A stretch of 64,000 bases of DNA, from contig WSYH01000267.1 of NCBI GenBank assembly GCA_036426205.1, positions 1 through 64,000 on the forward strand. Direction: 5' to 3'. This document shows positions 46,367 to 57,269 of this stretch, piece after piece. The translations under genes were made by a program, and so were the position numbers. This stretch comes from Ascaphus truei. Its lineage: Eukaryota; Chordata; Amphibia; Anura; Ascaphidae. The notes under the pieces are model-generated. The model searched no databases. It saw nothing but the letters and a program-made list of their open reading frames with translations, and was not told the DNA's origin. The number at the start of each line of letters is the position of its first letter. The first letter of the stretch is position 1.

Positions 46367-46569
46367 AAGGGTATGGTAGTACCACTAATGGATACTCCAT
46401 CAAGGAATAATCCTGGTTGTTATCATCTAAAGTTAGGATGTATCTGTTATATATTGTGATGAAAAGAGATGTCCTGTAATGTGTGTTGTTATGTTTTGCA
46501 GTGCTACCTGAAGGAAGGTTCCGCAAATTTAGATCGCAGCCGGGTCGTTGGGTTCCACCAGGGGGAGAA

Positions 46570-47476
46570 TGTAGCCATGTGTAAAATTGGTGTACATATC
46601 TCTTTCTCCTGCTGACAGTAAGGCCTGGTAAGTTATGGGCATGCCAGCAGTTATCATGGAGGTTTGCCCTCACGCCCTGGTGAGGTGTCATATGTCCCAT
46701 AGGAAGTGACAACATGCTGTGTGTCCACGGTTAGTGACATCAGAGATGTGCCTGTTCCTAGGTGATATAAGACACAGCACTGTCTAAAGTTAATTGAGTT
46801 CCTGTTGTTGTGCTGCCTCTGTTCAGTAAGAGGCACATGCAGGTCTGCAACATTGTTGCAGTAGTCAGATGCAGAGCTGTGAGTCTAGCAGCACAGGGCA
46901 GACAGAGAAAAGCTGTTGGAGGTTATGTAAGAGCTATGAGACAAGGAGCAAGTCTGAGTGCAGGCTTGGGAGGAGACAGCTTATAAGACTGTGACCAGGG
47001 ACCTGGCACAGGGACTATCTCCCTAAGGGGAGATAGGGAATCCACCAATTAAGGGAAGAGATACCTTTCAAAGGGAAGTGCGGTGAACATGGGAGGCTGA
47101 ATACACCCCATTGTGGAGGGCAGCTGGCCCACCGTACTAATAAAGATGTTCCTGATTAACAACACTCTCGTGTGCAAGTGTGGAGTAATTGCACAGAGAG
47201 AAGCACCACAGAGGAGTTCCTCATCAGATTCATCCCCAAGCGGACGCTGGGATCCTGATGAGGTGGAGGCACTGCACTGGATATAGGTAGGACTCAGCAC
47301 ACTACCTCAGCTGCCTGTCTGGGTTGGCAAATCCCCACACAACATCATGCGGGAGACTCAGGAGTCCTGTTGCCAACAGGTGCACCACCAGACATCACAC
47401 TGTAATGGGGACTGGTTAGACCACAGGGGCCAATATGAGATTGGGTGGGTCAGGCTAGTCCAGAAAATCCGTTACA
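46570..47476 (+). mobile_element. 3' LTR of non-autonomous LTR retrotransposon
   Basis: 907 bp, TGTAG...TTACA, a clear match to 39856-40761. Preceded by the polypurine tract 'ccagggggagaa' (46558-46569), one base different from that of the gypsy element. Followed by TATA. Together the LTRs bound an element of roughly 5-6 kb without a polymerase. Confidence 0.85.
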
Positions 47477-47479
47477 TAT

Positions 47480-48040
47480 ATATACACTGAAGCCGACGTT
47501 CTGGATCTTTTTGTTCTTTTTTTATTTTTTGCTGAAAATCCCCACTGATGTCTATGGTGATTTTTTTCGGTCAAAAAACCCCTTCCCCCCGCCCCCCTTC
47601 TCATGGCCGGTTTGATGCCGGCGTGCCATTGGTACATTGCACCGGGGCCCATGATTGCTGAGGCCTTCTTGCGCTCACCTGTAGAATGGGAGTGACGAGG
47701 GAGGGAGCCCCCCACGGCAGCAATCACGGAAACCTGGCCCAACTTCCATGTCAGGATCCCCTCCCTCCTTTCCGAGTGGGCTCCCTCCAGCGCCGCAGCC
47801 ATCCGACAGATAGGGCTACCGGGAAGGGAATAGGCCACACACTTAGTTTGCACCGGGCCCCTGTGATTTCTCCCAAGCCGGGTCCTGCCTTCTGTGTATA
47901 TAGAATAAGGTCTTCAACCACCTGATTTTATATTTTTTGTGCTTTTGAGATACGGGTGTAATGCGAGGGACTAGCGGTCTCTTCCTACTAAAGATCTGTT
48001 GGTGCACACAGCATGTTAGGTGCAGTAAACATTCTTCACT
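47480..48040. other. Non-coding interval before WDR81 exon
   Basis: Follows the 3' LTR and its TATA target repeat. I see no exon with WD40 character and no known element. It contains GC-rich patches (47580-47880). Confidence 0.5.
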
Positions 48041-48048
48041 TTGCAAAG

Positions 48049-48194
48049 GTAAAACCATCCGAACCTACGAGACTGGGGATAGCAAAGTGCCCATCACGGC
48101 TGTAGCAACGATGCCGCCTCCTCACTGCAGTGTCGCTGTTAGAAGTGCTGACTCCGTCCTTTGCTTCATTGATCTCCGGAAACCAGGACTGCAG
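48049..48194 (+). CDS. WDR81: WDR81 internal coding exon (WD40 region)
   Basis: WDR81 is a BEACH, membrane-spanning and WD40 protein that works with WDR91 on endosomes, limiting PI3P synthesis and supporting aggregate clearance. This 146-bp exon encodes part of the C-terminal WD40 propeller. It follows an AG acceptor after a pyrimidine-containing tract (48041-48048) and ends in CAG before a GT donor (48195 on). The peptide contains '[19 protein letters not shown]' and ends 'DLRKPGLQ', which I recognise from vertebrate WDR81 just before its last propeller blades. It starts in phase 1 (first two bases complete a Gly codon) and ends in phase 0. Upstream exons are not recognisable anywhere in the window, and the preceding 570 bp hold no coding match. 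It is flanked upstream by an LTR element and downstream by LINE sequence. Confidence 0.82.
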
Positions 48195-48429
48195 GTCAGT
48201 GTGCGGCTTTAAGCTCATCAGTTTTGGCAAAACGGGCCTGCAATGTAAAAAGAAGCAGTAGAAGGGATAAAAGAAAATGTCTGCCAACTACATCCACCTT
48301 TTACCCTGTAGATGTACAGGGGTCAAGGTGCCATTGTAGCTCAAGCGGAAGTACTGGGTTGGCAATATACAGGACATAGCAGTAGGAGTTGGTCTTTATA
48401 GAAACATGTACTGTATGCATGAATTTATT

Positions 48430-48600
48430 TATATATATAGCGCCATTAATGTATATAGCGCTTCAGAGCAGTAATACATGTGACATAATCATATAAATAA
48501 TAAATAACATATAATGGGAAGAATTGCTTCAGACATACTGTAAAAGTAACATTTAGGAAAAGGAGTCCCTGCTCTGAAGAGCTTACAATCTAATTGGTAG
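48430..48600 (-). repeat. LINE 3' UTR segment, continuous with 49822 before insertion
   Basis: Holds the frequent frog repeat signature 'gagcttacaatcta' with an upstream 'gcagtaatacatgtgacata'. The same sequence occurs at 19025-19225. The target duplication shows that it was contiguous with 49822 onwards before the Penelope-type insertion. Confidence 0.65.
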
Positions 48601-49079
48601 TATTAACAATTGAATGATGGTGTAACATAGTCACAGAATCATCCACAGATAGTACATTTGTGGTGCACACCACATTAATATTATGTTTATATTTTTACAG
48701 TGATGATATAACGTGAAAAATCATAGGTGATTAGGTGACATAAAAATAAAAATAAACAACAACAATTTTAAAATCTCACGTGGTGTTGACTGACTGATTA
48801 CACTGAGGATACATTAATATACTTCACAGCTGTGATAATTAGACAGCCCAAATGACATGAAGTTTTAACCACTCAGATGAGACTCATATGATAGCAATAT
48901 ATAATTATCAACCGAAGGTAAGTAATAGGCTGCAATGCTCCAGATAGTGAGCAAGTCAATAGTTATATTCAATCGTAAGTTAGCAAATCAACAGTCTCAA
49001 CCCTTATCCCTCCATGACATTCAGCACAGCTGTGTACAGACGCAGGCAGCAAACTGCAGTGTATCAAAGTAGTTAATGA

Positions 49080-49536
49080 GTGCTTAAGGGAAATCCCTAC
49101 TTCTAACCTCACATATGAATGCTGTTAATAATAACAGCCCAGCTCTAACATCGCTGGCAAGTATTACTAGGGAAACCTATTCTAGTGACACATTCTGTAA
49201 TTATAACGATGTAAGCACTCAAAGGAAGTAGCAGTAAGATACTTAGCTAAACACGCCGCCAGTCTGAGCCCTCAGATATCCGTAGCAGTGACGCTGCTGT
49301 ATGAGCAGTGGGTGCTTAAGGGAAATCCCTGCTTCTAACCTCACATATGAATGCTGTTAATAATAACAGCCCAGCTCTAACATCGCTGGCAAGTATTACT
49401 AGGAAACCTATGCTAGTGACACATTCAGTGATTATAACAATGTAAGCACTAGGAAGAAGTAGCAGCAAGATACTTAGCTACAAACGCCGCCAGTCTGAGC
49501 CCTCAAATGTCCGTGGCAGCGGCGCTGCTGTATGAG
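49080..49536. repeat. Tandem duplication of ~225-bp block inside the Penelope-type insertion
   Basis: 49080-49311 and 49312-49536 are direct copies with a few substitutions. Both start at a 'gtgcttaagggaaatccct' sequence and end at 'gctgctgtatgag'. No coding content. Confidence 0.85.
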
Positions 49537-49593
49537 TCTCTGCAGTGAATGAGTCAGTCACACCACGTGTCGTGACGTCACCGCGTCACTACG

Positions 49594-49640
49594 CCCACGC
49601 CCTACGCGTTTCTCTCCGGGCGGAGCTTCGTCAGGGGCAA
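49594..49640 (-). ncRNA. Hammerhead ribozyme, core intact
   Basis: Read on the minus strand, all conserved core elements are present. The CTGACGA box is at 49628-49634. Stem II pairs CTCC with GGAG around a GCCC loop, and GAAA lies at 49609-49612. The self-complementary stem III ACGCGT (49604-49609) has no loop, and position 17 is an A at 49603. Helix I pairs GCCC with GGGC. The near-absent stem III loop is typical of Penelope-like element ribozymes, which can act as dimers. Cleavage is predicted just 3' of 49603 on the minus strand. Confidence 0.75.
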
Positions 49641-49821
49641 ATGTACTATCTGTGGATGATTCTGTGACTATGTTACACCTTCATTCAATTGTTAATACTA
49701 TTAACACTAAGTGCATAGGTAGCACCCACCTATGGTTTAACTAATGGTTTAAAAACTTTCACTAATATTGATTAAGTGAGCGGTGTGGTTGTTCTACTGT
49801 GTTGTGTTATCTAATTGGTAG

Positions 49822-51000
49822 GTAAGAAGAACGTACAGAGACCGTAGGAGGGCGTTCTGGTAAGGGCGCCTGCAAGGGGCAAGGGTTATGTATGAGATGC
49901 AATGTATCCGCCACGGCATTATACTTTGTTAAACAGATGTGTTTTAAGATGGGTCTTGGATAGAGAGGGTGCTAGTCTGATATTGAGGGCAAGGGCATTC
50001 CAGAGGTGTGGGGCAGTCAGTGAGAGAGGTTTAAGGCGGGAGATGGCTTTAGATACAAAAGGGGTAGACCGAAGACATCCTTGAGCAGAACAGAGGAGTC
50101 AGGATGGTGCATAGCGAGAAATTAGGGCTGAGATGTAAGGAGGGCCAGAAGAGTGTAAAGCTTTAAAAATGAGGAGGAGAATTGAGTGTGAGATGCGTGA
50201 TTTGATGGGAAGCCAGGAGAGGGATTTCAGCAGGTGAGACGCGGAGACAGATTTAGGAAACATTATAGTGATTCTGGCAGCAGCGTTTAGGATAGATTGT
50301 AGGGGAGACAGGTAAGAGGCCGGAAGGCCGGACAGCAGGAGGTTACTGTAATCAAGACTGGAGCCAATGAGGGCCTCTGTCAGAGTTTTAGCTGTCAAGC
50401 AGCAGAGGAAAAGGCATATCTTTGTAATATTGCGGATGACATAAAGGTCGGTTTTAGCTACCTTTTGAATGTGAGAGGAGAATGTGAGAGAGGAGTCGCG
50501 TGTGACCCCTAGGCAGTGTACTTGTACTACTGGGCATCTGATAGTACTTCCAACAGTAATGTGGAAGGAAGTAATAGGGCCAGGTTTGGGAGCAAATACG
50601 AGGAGCTCTGTTTTTGACATGTTAAGTTAAGAGACATTCAGAAACTTTGGTCTGAACAGCAGGTGTAAGGAAATGTGTGTGTCATCAGCATAGAGGTGAT
50701 ATTTGAACCCAAGAGATGTGATTAGGTCACCTAGAGAGAGTGTAAAGAGAGAAGAGGTCCCAGGACAGACCCCTGGGGTACCCCCACAGAGGGTTCGATG
50801 GAAGAGGTGTTGGCAAAAGAGACACTGAAAGTACGATGGGAGAGGTAAGAGGAGATCCAGGATAAAGCTTTGTTACGGATACCAAGTGTATGACGAATGT
50901 GAAGGAGGAGAGGGTGGTCCCCAGTATCCAATGCTGCAGAGAGGTCGAGTAATATGAGCAGATTTGTAATACCTCGTCTTTGGCACATGGAGATCATTAG
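49822..51000 (-). pseudogene. CR1/L2-type LINE, ORF2 C-terminal part, broken
   Basis: Non-LTR retrotransposon remnant. Minus-strand frames show the reverse transcriptase palm ('[10 protein letters not shown]', then '[11 protein letters not shown]', within 50731-50997). Further downstream in element order comes the C-terminal region with 'LGVTRDSSLTFSSHIQK', 'GLPASYLSPLQSILNAAAR' and 'SLSWLPIKSRI' (50099-50620). The two parts are in separate frames with about 110 bp between them, so the ORF is broken. The catalytic YADD region would lie in that gap and I do not see it. The element continues as 3' UTR toward 48430, interrupted by the insertion at 48601-49808. Confidence 0.8.
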
Positions 51001-51230
51001 TTTATTTTAGTGAGGGCTGTTTCTGGAGCGTTTGAAGACTTGGGGTGGAACTTCGACTTTAAAGTGTAAATCCCGTTCAAGGGAAAGTTATGTGGGTTAA
51101 TTGTGCAGGACCTACAGGGGAGGTAGGTAGTCCAGTTTTTTCTTTAAAGGCTCATCCTAGAAATGTTTTGGCCAACAAGTCTACTGTTGTTTTTTACTGC
51201 CCTTATTTTCTTTACTGATTTTTTCTATCT

Positions 51231-51379
51231 CTTTTTCTATCTCTCTCTATCTCTCTCTCCTCTCTCTCTCTCGTCTCCTCTCTCCTCCTCTCTCTCATTC
51301 TCATCTCTCGGATCCTTCTCTCTCTCTCTCTCTCCTCTCTTCTCTCCTCTATCTTCTATCTCTCGCTCTCTACTATCTA

Positions 51380-51410
<31 letters not shown>

Positions 51411-51441
51411 ATCTCTCTCTATATATCTCTCTATCTATCTC

Positions 51442-51496
<55 letters not shown>

Positions 51497-51506
51497 CTAT
51501 CTATCG

Positions 51507-51566
<60 letters not shown>

Positions 51567-51660
51567 CTCTCTCTCTCTCTATCTCTATCTCTCTCTCTAT
51601 ATCTCTCTATCTCTCTATCTATCTATCTCTATCTCTCTATCTCTATCTATCTATCTCTTT
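51231..51660 (+). repeat. TATC/TC microsatellite array
   Basis: About 430 bp of interspersed TATC, TCTC and TC units ending 70 bp upstream of the last WDR81 exon. It forms an open frame rich in Leu, Ser and Ile that is not a gene. Its length makes it a likely site of assembly or length error. Confidence 0.95.
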
Positions 51661-51728
51661 TTTTTGCCCTATTTAAGCATTTTAAATATTGCCTGTCTGC
51701 TTCACTTGCTTTCGTTTTTGTTCTGCAG

Positions 51729-52055
51729 GTAGCAGATGGAAACATCGTTGTAAGTTCATCCTCTGATCACTCGCTGACCGTCTGGGAGGAGCTAGAGCAG
51801 AAACCTTTACATCAGTTTAAATCTACCTCTGAACCCATCCATGCGTTCGACCTGTACGACAGCGAGATTGTCACTGGCACCGTGGCAAACAAGATTGGAA
51901 TCTACTCCCTCTTGGATTCTTCTGACCTGCCCAACAGCAGCACCAAACTCAGCTCGGAGAACTTCAGGGGGACTTTGACCAACTTAGCTGTTCTTCCTAC
52001 CAAACGGCTTCTTCTCTTGTGTTCAGACAATGGAGTTGTCCGTCTTCTGGCTTAG
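51729..52055 (+). CDS. WDR81: WDR81 terminal coding exon
   Basis: This exon encodes the last 108 residues and stop of WDR81. An AG acceptor at 51727-51728 follows a T-rich tract, the exon begins in phase 0, and TAG lies at 52053-52055. The peptide runs through '[19 protein letters not shown]', '[19 protein letters not shown]', '[19 protein letters not shown]' and ends '[11 protein letters not shown]', the conserved end of vertebrate WDR81. It is open throughout with no lesion, so the gene is probably functional. Between this and the exon at 48049 the family normally has about 60 more residues, which are absent from the intervening 3.5 kb (see findings). The intron ends immediately after a long TATC/TC array. 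Confidence 0.88.
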   Translation, partial: VADGNIVVSSSSDHSLTVWEELEQKPLHQFKSTSEPIHAFDLYDSEIVTGTVANKIGIYSLLDSSDLPNSSTKLSSENFRGTLTNLAVLPTKRLLLLCSDNGVVRLLA

Positions 52056-52800
52056 ACGATTTCACTCTGGTTTAATTTTGGTAAACCGCGACAGCTGCAG
52101 TAAATCGTAACCCTGCGCTTTACAAAACTGCATTCCTAAAAGCCATTGGTTTGATATGACCAATTATTCTTATTAGCCATTCCTAGACACGCCAACAAAT
52201 AAGTGGTTAGTAAGAGAACTAGATGAGGGGGTATTTCTAGCCAATCAGTATTAACGCATGAGTGGTGGTGCTACCAAAGATGGTGCTGCTGTAAATTATC
52301 CCATATTAGTATCTAAATCTTCACTTCGACCTTGTTATTAACCGTATTAACACTATAAGGTTCTACCGACTTCGGAAATTCTATCAATTCAAAGATATCA
52401 ACCTTATTTGCTATAAGTCAATATGTTTATTGTTACGCACAAACACCGGGGTAGAACCATTATCATAACCCGTTATCTCTACCACCCAATAGATCCAGCC
52501 AGCTTTTGGTCCCAGATCCCATGTCTTTAACTCAAGCCTCGGCGGATCAAAATCATCAACCGTTGTTAGTTTCCGGAGATTCGCAACAAGCCCATAATCA
52601 AAACGATGGACGTGTATATCGTCTTTAGCTGGTTTGCATAACAGTCAAACATGGCTAACTTTACCCCTGTCTTACCTACAGGTTACTTACTTCCCATCCT
52701 GACCCTAAATTGGTTTGAGGGAGAGGACAAGTGACTTGTCTATACGCCCCAATACTACTTATTAGACCACGCGATATACTGGAATAAACGGAACACCCAG
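52056..52800 (+). other. Probable WDR81 3' UTR and downstream flank
   Basis: Non-coding sequence after the WDR81 stop. The first AATAAA hexamer I see is at 52783-52788, so the transcript may end just beyond it (inference). A 20-base match to the centre of the palindrome at 58.86 kb lies at 52254-52273, so at least part of this UTR is repeat-derived. Confidence 0.4.
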
Positions 52801-53394
52801 AGATTTCCGGGATTGGGCCATTGATATGCAAGTATATTCTCATCTATATTACAGTATCATATCCCAGGTATTTTCTGTGTTCCGTTTTGCCTCCACACCC
52901 GTGTTTGAAAGCGTGGTTTGGTGATGGTAATGTGCACACCACTTTTTTACTTTAGTACGTAAATAGTCTCTCTCTCCCCTCTCCAGTGGAGCGACGTCCC
53001 TTAGGCGTACAGGTCCCCTGTCGCGGCGCACCCTGCGCGGCGTGGCGCGCGTGCCGCCAAATTCCCAGTCTCATAAGCTGCAGGGAAAGACAGAGGGGGA
53101 TAGAGGGGGGTGGGGCGGCGAACATTACGTCAACCATGTTATGCAGGTTCTCACCCTCATTGGCTTAACGCCGGGGGGTGTGGCCTACGCGCCCATCTCC
53201 GTTCCCATCTCAATTTTTCGTTTCTGCGAAACTCACCGCCTCCATTTAGACGGCTTTGTCCCCGCACGCCGCCATACGGCACTGCAGCTAGTCAGTGGGG
53301 TGACCTCTAGACCTTAAGCTGTTTAGAGTGTACGTCAATTAAATCCCTGCGCAGTTACCGTTACCGTTAGCATATGCGTTGCTGGGGAAGCCCA

Positions 53395-53998
53395 AAACTA
53401 AACAAGAGTGAACCATAGGCTTCACTTATATTATATTAATCTACTTTGTGTGGGGGAGCCTATACGCCATCGCAATGCATAAGTAAGGTTCTCCCCTGCT
53501 CAGTTCTTACTAACCATTTGGGGAAGGGACTTCTCACAGGTGACATGACCCTGTACGCCGATGTGGATCAAGTGGGAGCCATTTTCAAACGGTTTGCCAG
53601 GAAGTAGCCAAACTAGGAGAGACTGTTACATTATTTGGTTACGTGTGGATAGCAACTCAAGTCCAAGATGGCTCACTGGGGTAATACAGAAAGCTATCCA
53701 GGACAGAATTAATATGGGAGCACAGCAGATGCTCCAGAAGTGAGATTAATCAGAACCAAAGTACAACAAAATATAATTTTGTTGAAACCAAAGGGCATCA
53801 ATTGACAACCTGAGAATGTTTATATTCCAGAGCAAAAGACCCGTGCTACAGTTAATAAGAATGACATTGTCAAATATGCTAAAAATGTTATTAAAACAAC
53901 CCTGCACCACCAGTCTGTTACAGCTAAACACGAATGTTTGTACTGTATGCCATGAGATATTTATCATTTTACGCTGTCTAATGCTAGAAATAAAGCTT
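53395..53998 (+). repeat. Inverted copy of the repeat at 59350-59914
   Basis: The complement of this segment tracks 59350-59914 closely: 'aatctcacttctggagcatc', 'gttgctatccacacg' and 'tttggctacttcct' occur in both in the same order. Roughly 80-85% alike by eye. Confidence 0.85.
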
Positions 53999-54099
53999 CA
54001 GTTGGGTCCCATGTGTCTGTTTTCACCCGGACAAAGCCCCGGTAATCCGTTGCTGTCCGTTTAAGCTAGGTATAGACGCGGACACGTGTGTCTGGTATT

Positions 54100-57000
54100 C
54101 CATTTTTGCGGTGGCGTGGGAGGCAGTGCAGAGAGAGAATAACTGTAGACTGTGGGGTCAGGGCGGGGACAGGCAGTCCGATAGTATACTGAGACTGGGG
54201 GCGGGGTCAGTCGTGCAGAGAGTGATGTACTGACCTGGGTGCGGGGGGGCGGGGGGGCGGTGGCAGTCAGTGCAATCAGAGTACTGCGACTGGGGTTGGG
54301 CGGGGCAGGTGCAAGGGCAGATGCGAGAGTAGTACTGGACTGGGGGCGGGGGCAGCAGTGCCAGAGTAAGTACTGAGACTGGGGGCGTGGCAGGCAGTGC
54401 AGAAGTAGATAATTGAGACTGGCGGGGCAAGGCAGTGCAGAGATAGTACGGTAGCTGGTGGGCGGGGGGGCACATGGCAGTGCAGAGAGTATACTGTAGA
54501 CTGTGGGCTGGGGCTTGGGCAGGCACATGTCAAAGATTGATGTACTGTAATACTACGGGGGGCGGGCGGGGTACAGGTCCAGTTCATAGAGTTAGTATGA
54601 GACTGTGGTCGGGTGGCAGCATGGCAGAGGAGTCGTACTGGAGACTGGGGGCGGGGCGCAGTGCGAGAGAGTAGTACTGAGACCTGTGGGCGGGGGCAGG
54701 CAGTGCAGATAGATAGTAGCTGAACTCATGGGGGCGGGGGCAGGCAGTGCAGATATATGGTACGGAGACGTGGGCGGGGTCAGGTGTTCAGAGAGTAGAC
54801 TGATACTGGGGGGGGTGGGCGGGGCAGGGGGCTGCAGTGGCAGAAGTAGTACTCGGACTTGGGGCAGGCGTGGCAGCAGTGCCAGGAGTAGTACTGAGAC
54901 TGAGGGTCGGACAGCAGGCCAGTTGCAGAGATTAGTATCTGAGACGTGGTGGTGCGGGGCGGGCAATCAGTGCAGAGTAGTACGGAGACCTGGGTCGTGG
55001 CAGGGCGGCAGTGCAGAAGTATTACTGAGCCGTTGGGGGCAGGGGCAGAGCAGTGCAGAAATTATTACTGATACTGGGCGGGGCAGCAGTGCGAGAGTAG
55101 TACTGGACACTGGGGGCGTGGGCATGCTGCAAGAGATCGTACGAGACTTGGGTCGGGGGGCATGCCATGCTAGATGTAGTACTTGAGACTGGGTGCGGGG
55201 GGACAGGCCGTTCCGAGATATACTTAACTGTGTTACAGGTGCAGGGGCATTCAGAGTCAGTTACTGAGACGTTGTGGGCTGGGGCGGTGGGCAGCGCATG
55301 CAGAGAGTAGTAACTGGACTGGGGGGGGGGGGCGGGTCGTGGGGCAGGACCATTGCAAGAGTAGTACTGAGTACTGGGGGTGTGTGTCAGCAGTTCAGAG
55401 ATAGTCTGAGCTGGTGGCGTTGGCAGCCAGTTCAGAGAGTAGTACTGAGACTGGGGCGGTGGCATGCAGTGCAGAGATAGTACTTTGACGGGTGGCGGTG
55501 ACAGGCGGTGCCAGATTATTATTACTGGAGACTGTGTGGGGCTGGGCGGTGCAGCAGTGCATAGAGTATCTTACTGATAACTTTTCGGGCAGGGGCGGTG
55601 CAGGCATTGTCAGAGATTAGTATCGATACGGGTGGGCGGGGAACCGGCGTGTCGAGAGTCGTCCCTGATACTGGGGGGAGGGGGCTAGGATAGGGCGGCA
55701 AGTGCCATAGATTGTCTGTCCGACTGTGTGCGGGGCAATGATGTCATGCAGTGCAGAGAGGTGTAGACTTAGACGGGGGCGGGGCAGGCAGGTGCGATAG
55801 AGTATTACTGAACTGGGGTCGGGGGGCAGGCATGCATATAGTAGGTCCTGATGACTGTGGGTGGGGGCAGCAGTGCAGAGAGTAGTACTGAGAACTGTGG
55901 CGGGGTCAGGTCAAGTGCGGAGAGTAGTACTGAGACTGGTGGGCGGGGCGGGGGCAGGCAGTGCAGAGAGTATTACTGAGACTCGTGGCTGGGGCTGGGG
56001 CAAGTCAGTGCCGAGAGTAGTACTGAGCGGGGGCGGTGGGCATGCCGTGCAAGAGAGTAGTACAATGAGACACTGTTGCGGGTGCGGCAGCGGCAAGAGA
56101 TTAGTACTGAGACTGTGGGCGGTGACAGCGTGCAGAGAGTAGTACTGAGACTGGGGGGGCGGGCGGGGGGCAGTCCATGCAGATAGGAGTACTGAGACAT
56201 GGGGGCAGGGCGGGGCAATGCATTGTAGAGAGTAGGTACTGAACTGGGTCGGCGTGGAAGGCAGTGCAGAGATTAGTTGAGCTGGGGGGGCGGGGGACGG
56301 GGGCAGGCGTGCAGAGAGTAGTACTCGAGACTGTGGTGTGGGGGCGGGTACCGGCATTGCAGAGAGGGTATTACTGAGACTGGGGGGGTGCGGGGGCGGG
56401 GCAGTCAAGTGCATAGAGTAGTACTGAGACTGGGGGTCGGGGCAGGGGCAGGCAGTGCAGAGAGTGTTCCTGAACTGGGGGGCGGGGCGAGGGGCAAGGC
56501 TGCAAGAGTAGTACGAAACTGGACTGGGGGCTGGGGCACAGTGCGTAAGTAGCCGGGACTGGTCGTGGCAGGCAGTGGGGCAGAGAGGAGTACTTTACTG
56601 TTGGGCTGCAGGCATGCATAGAGTATTCTTAGACTGGTGCGGTGTGCTGCGTGCAGAGTAGTAAGTACTTAGACTGGGGGCGGTGACAGCAGTGTCAGAA
56701 GAGTAGTACTGAGACTGGGGCCGTGGGGCATGCAGTGCAGAGAGTAGTACTGAGACTGGGGGTGGCGGGGCAGCCGTGCGAGAGTAGTACGACTGTGGGG
56801 GGCGGGGGCAGGCATGCAGAGATTATTATACTGAGACTCGTGTGCTGGGGCAGCAGTGCAGAGAGTATCATTAGCTGGGGGCGGCAGTGCAAGAGTAACT
56901 GAGACTGGGCAGGCATGCCGGAGTAGTACTGAGACTGGGGGCGGGGGGGCAGGCAAGTGCAGAAGAGTAGTCTGAGACTTGGGTCAAGGCAGTGCAGAGA

Positions 57001-57265
57001 TAGTACTGAACTGGGCGGGTCAGGCAGTGCCGAGAGTAGTACTGATACTTGTGCAAGGCATTGCAGATAGATAACTGATACTGGGGGCCTGAGGCAGCAG
57101 TGGTCAGAGAGTAGTAACTGAGACCGGGGGCGCACTGGGGGGCGGGGCGATTGCAGAGAGTAGAACTGGACGACTGGGGCGGGGGCGGGGCAATGCATTG
57201 CAGAGAGTAGTACCGATACTTGGGGCAGGCAGTTTGCAGAGAGTAGTACTGAGACTTGGGGGTGC
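54100..57265 (+). repeat. 39-bp G-rich minisatellite, ~80 copies, very noisy
   Basis: Unit approximately 'agactgggggcggggcaggc' plus 'agtgcagagagtagtactg'. Most copies differ by single-base indels or substitutions. Many apparent ORFs on both strands are artefacts. Confidence 0.9.
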
Positions 57266-57269
57266 GGGG

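Larger units (their letters stand above)
48601..49808 (-). mobile_element. Penelope-type (pLTR-like) insertion in WDR81 intron
   Basis: A 1208-bp insertion flanked by a perfect 13-bp target duplication (48588-48600 and 49809-49821). It splits the 3' part of a LINE whose sequence resumes cleanly after it. It carries 59-bp inverted repeats at 48601-48659 and 49642-49700 with one mismatch that I can see. A 108-bp tail follows the right repeat, so the structure is asymmetric as in Penelope-like elements. A hammerhead ribozyme lies just inside the right inverted repeat on the minus strand. The interior has no ORF and holds two tandem copies of a roughly 225-bp block (49080-49311, 49312-49536). It is therefore a non-autonomous copy. 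A DIRS-type or DNA element is the alternative, but the ribozyme and long variable target duplication favour Penelope. Confidence 0.65.

Noticed and set aside
51163..51732. 189-codon frame rich in Leu/Ser/Ile
   Set aside because: Produced by the TATC/TC array; no family motif, and it overlaps the WDR81 splice acceptor.
54100..57265. Regular repeat considered as a CRISPR-like array
   Set aside because: No unique spacers, vertebrate context, and contiguous tandem units.
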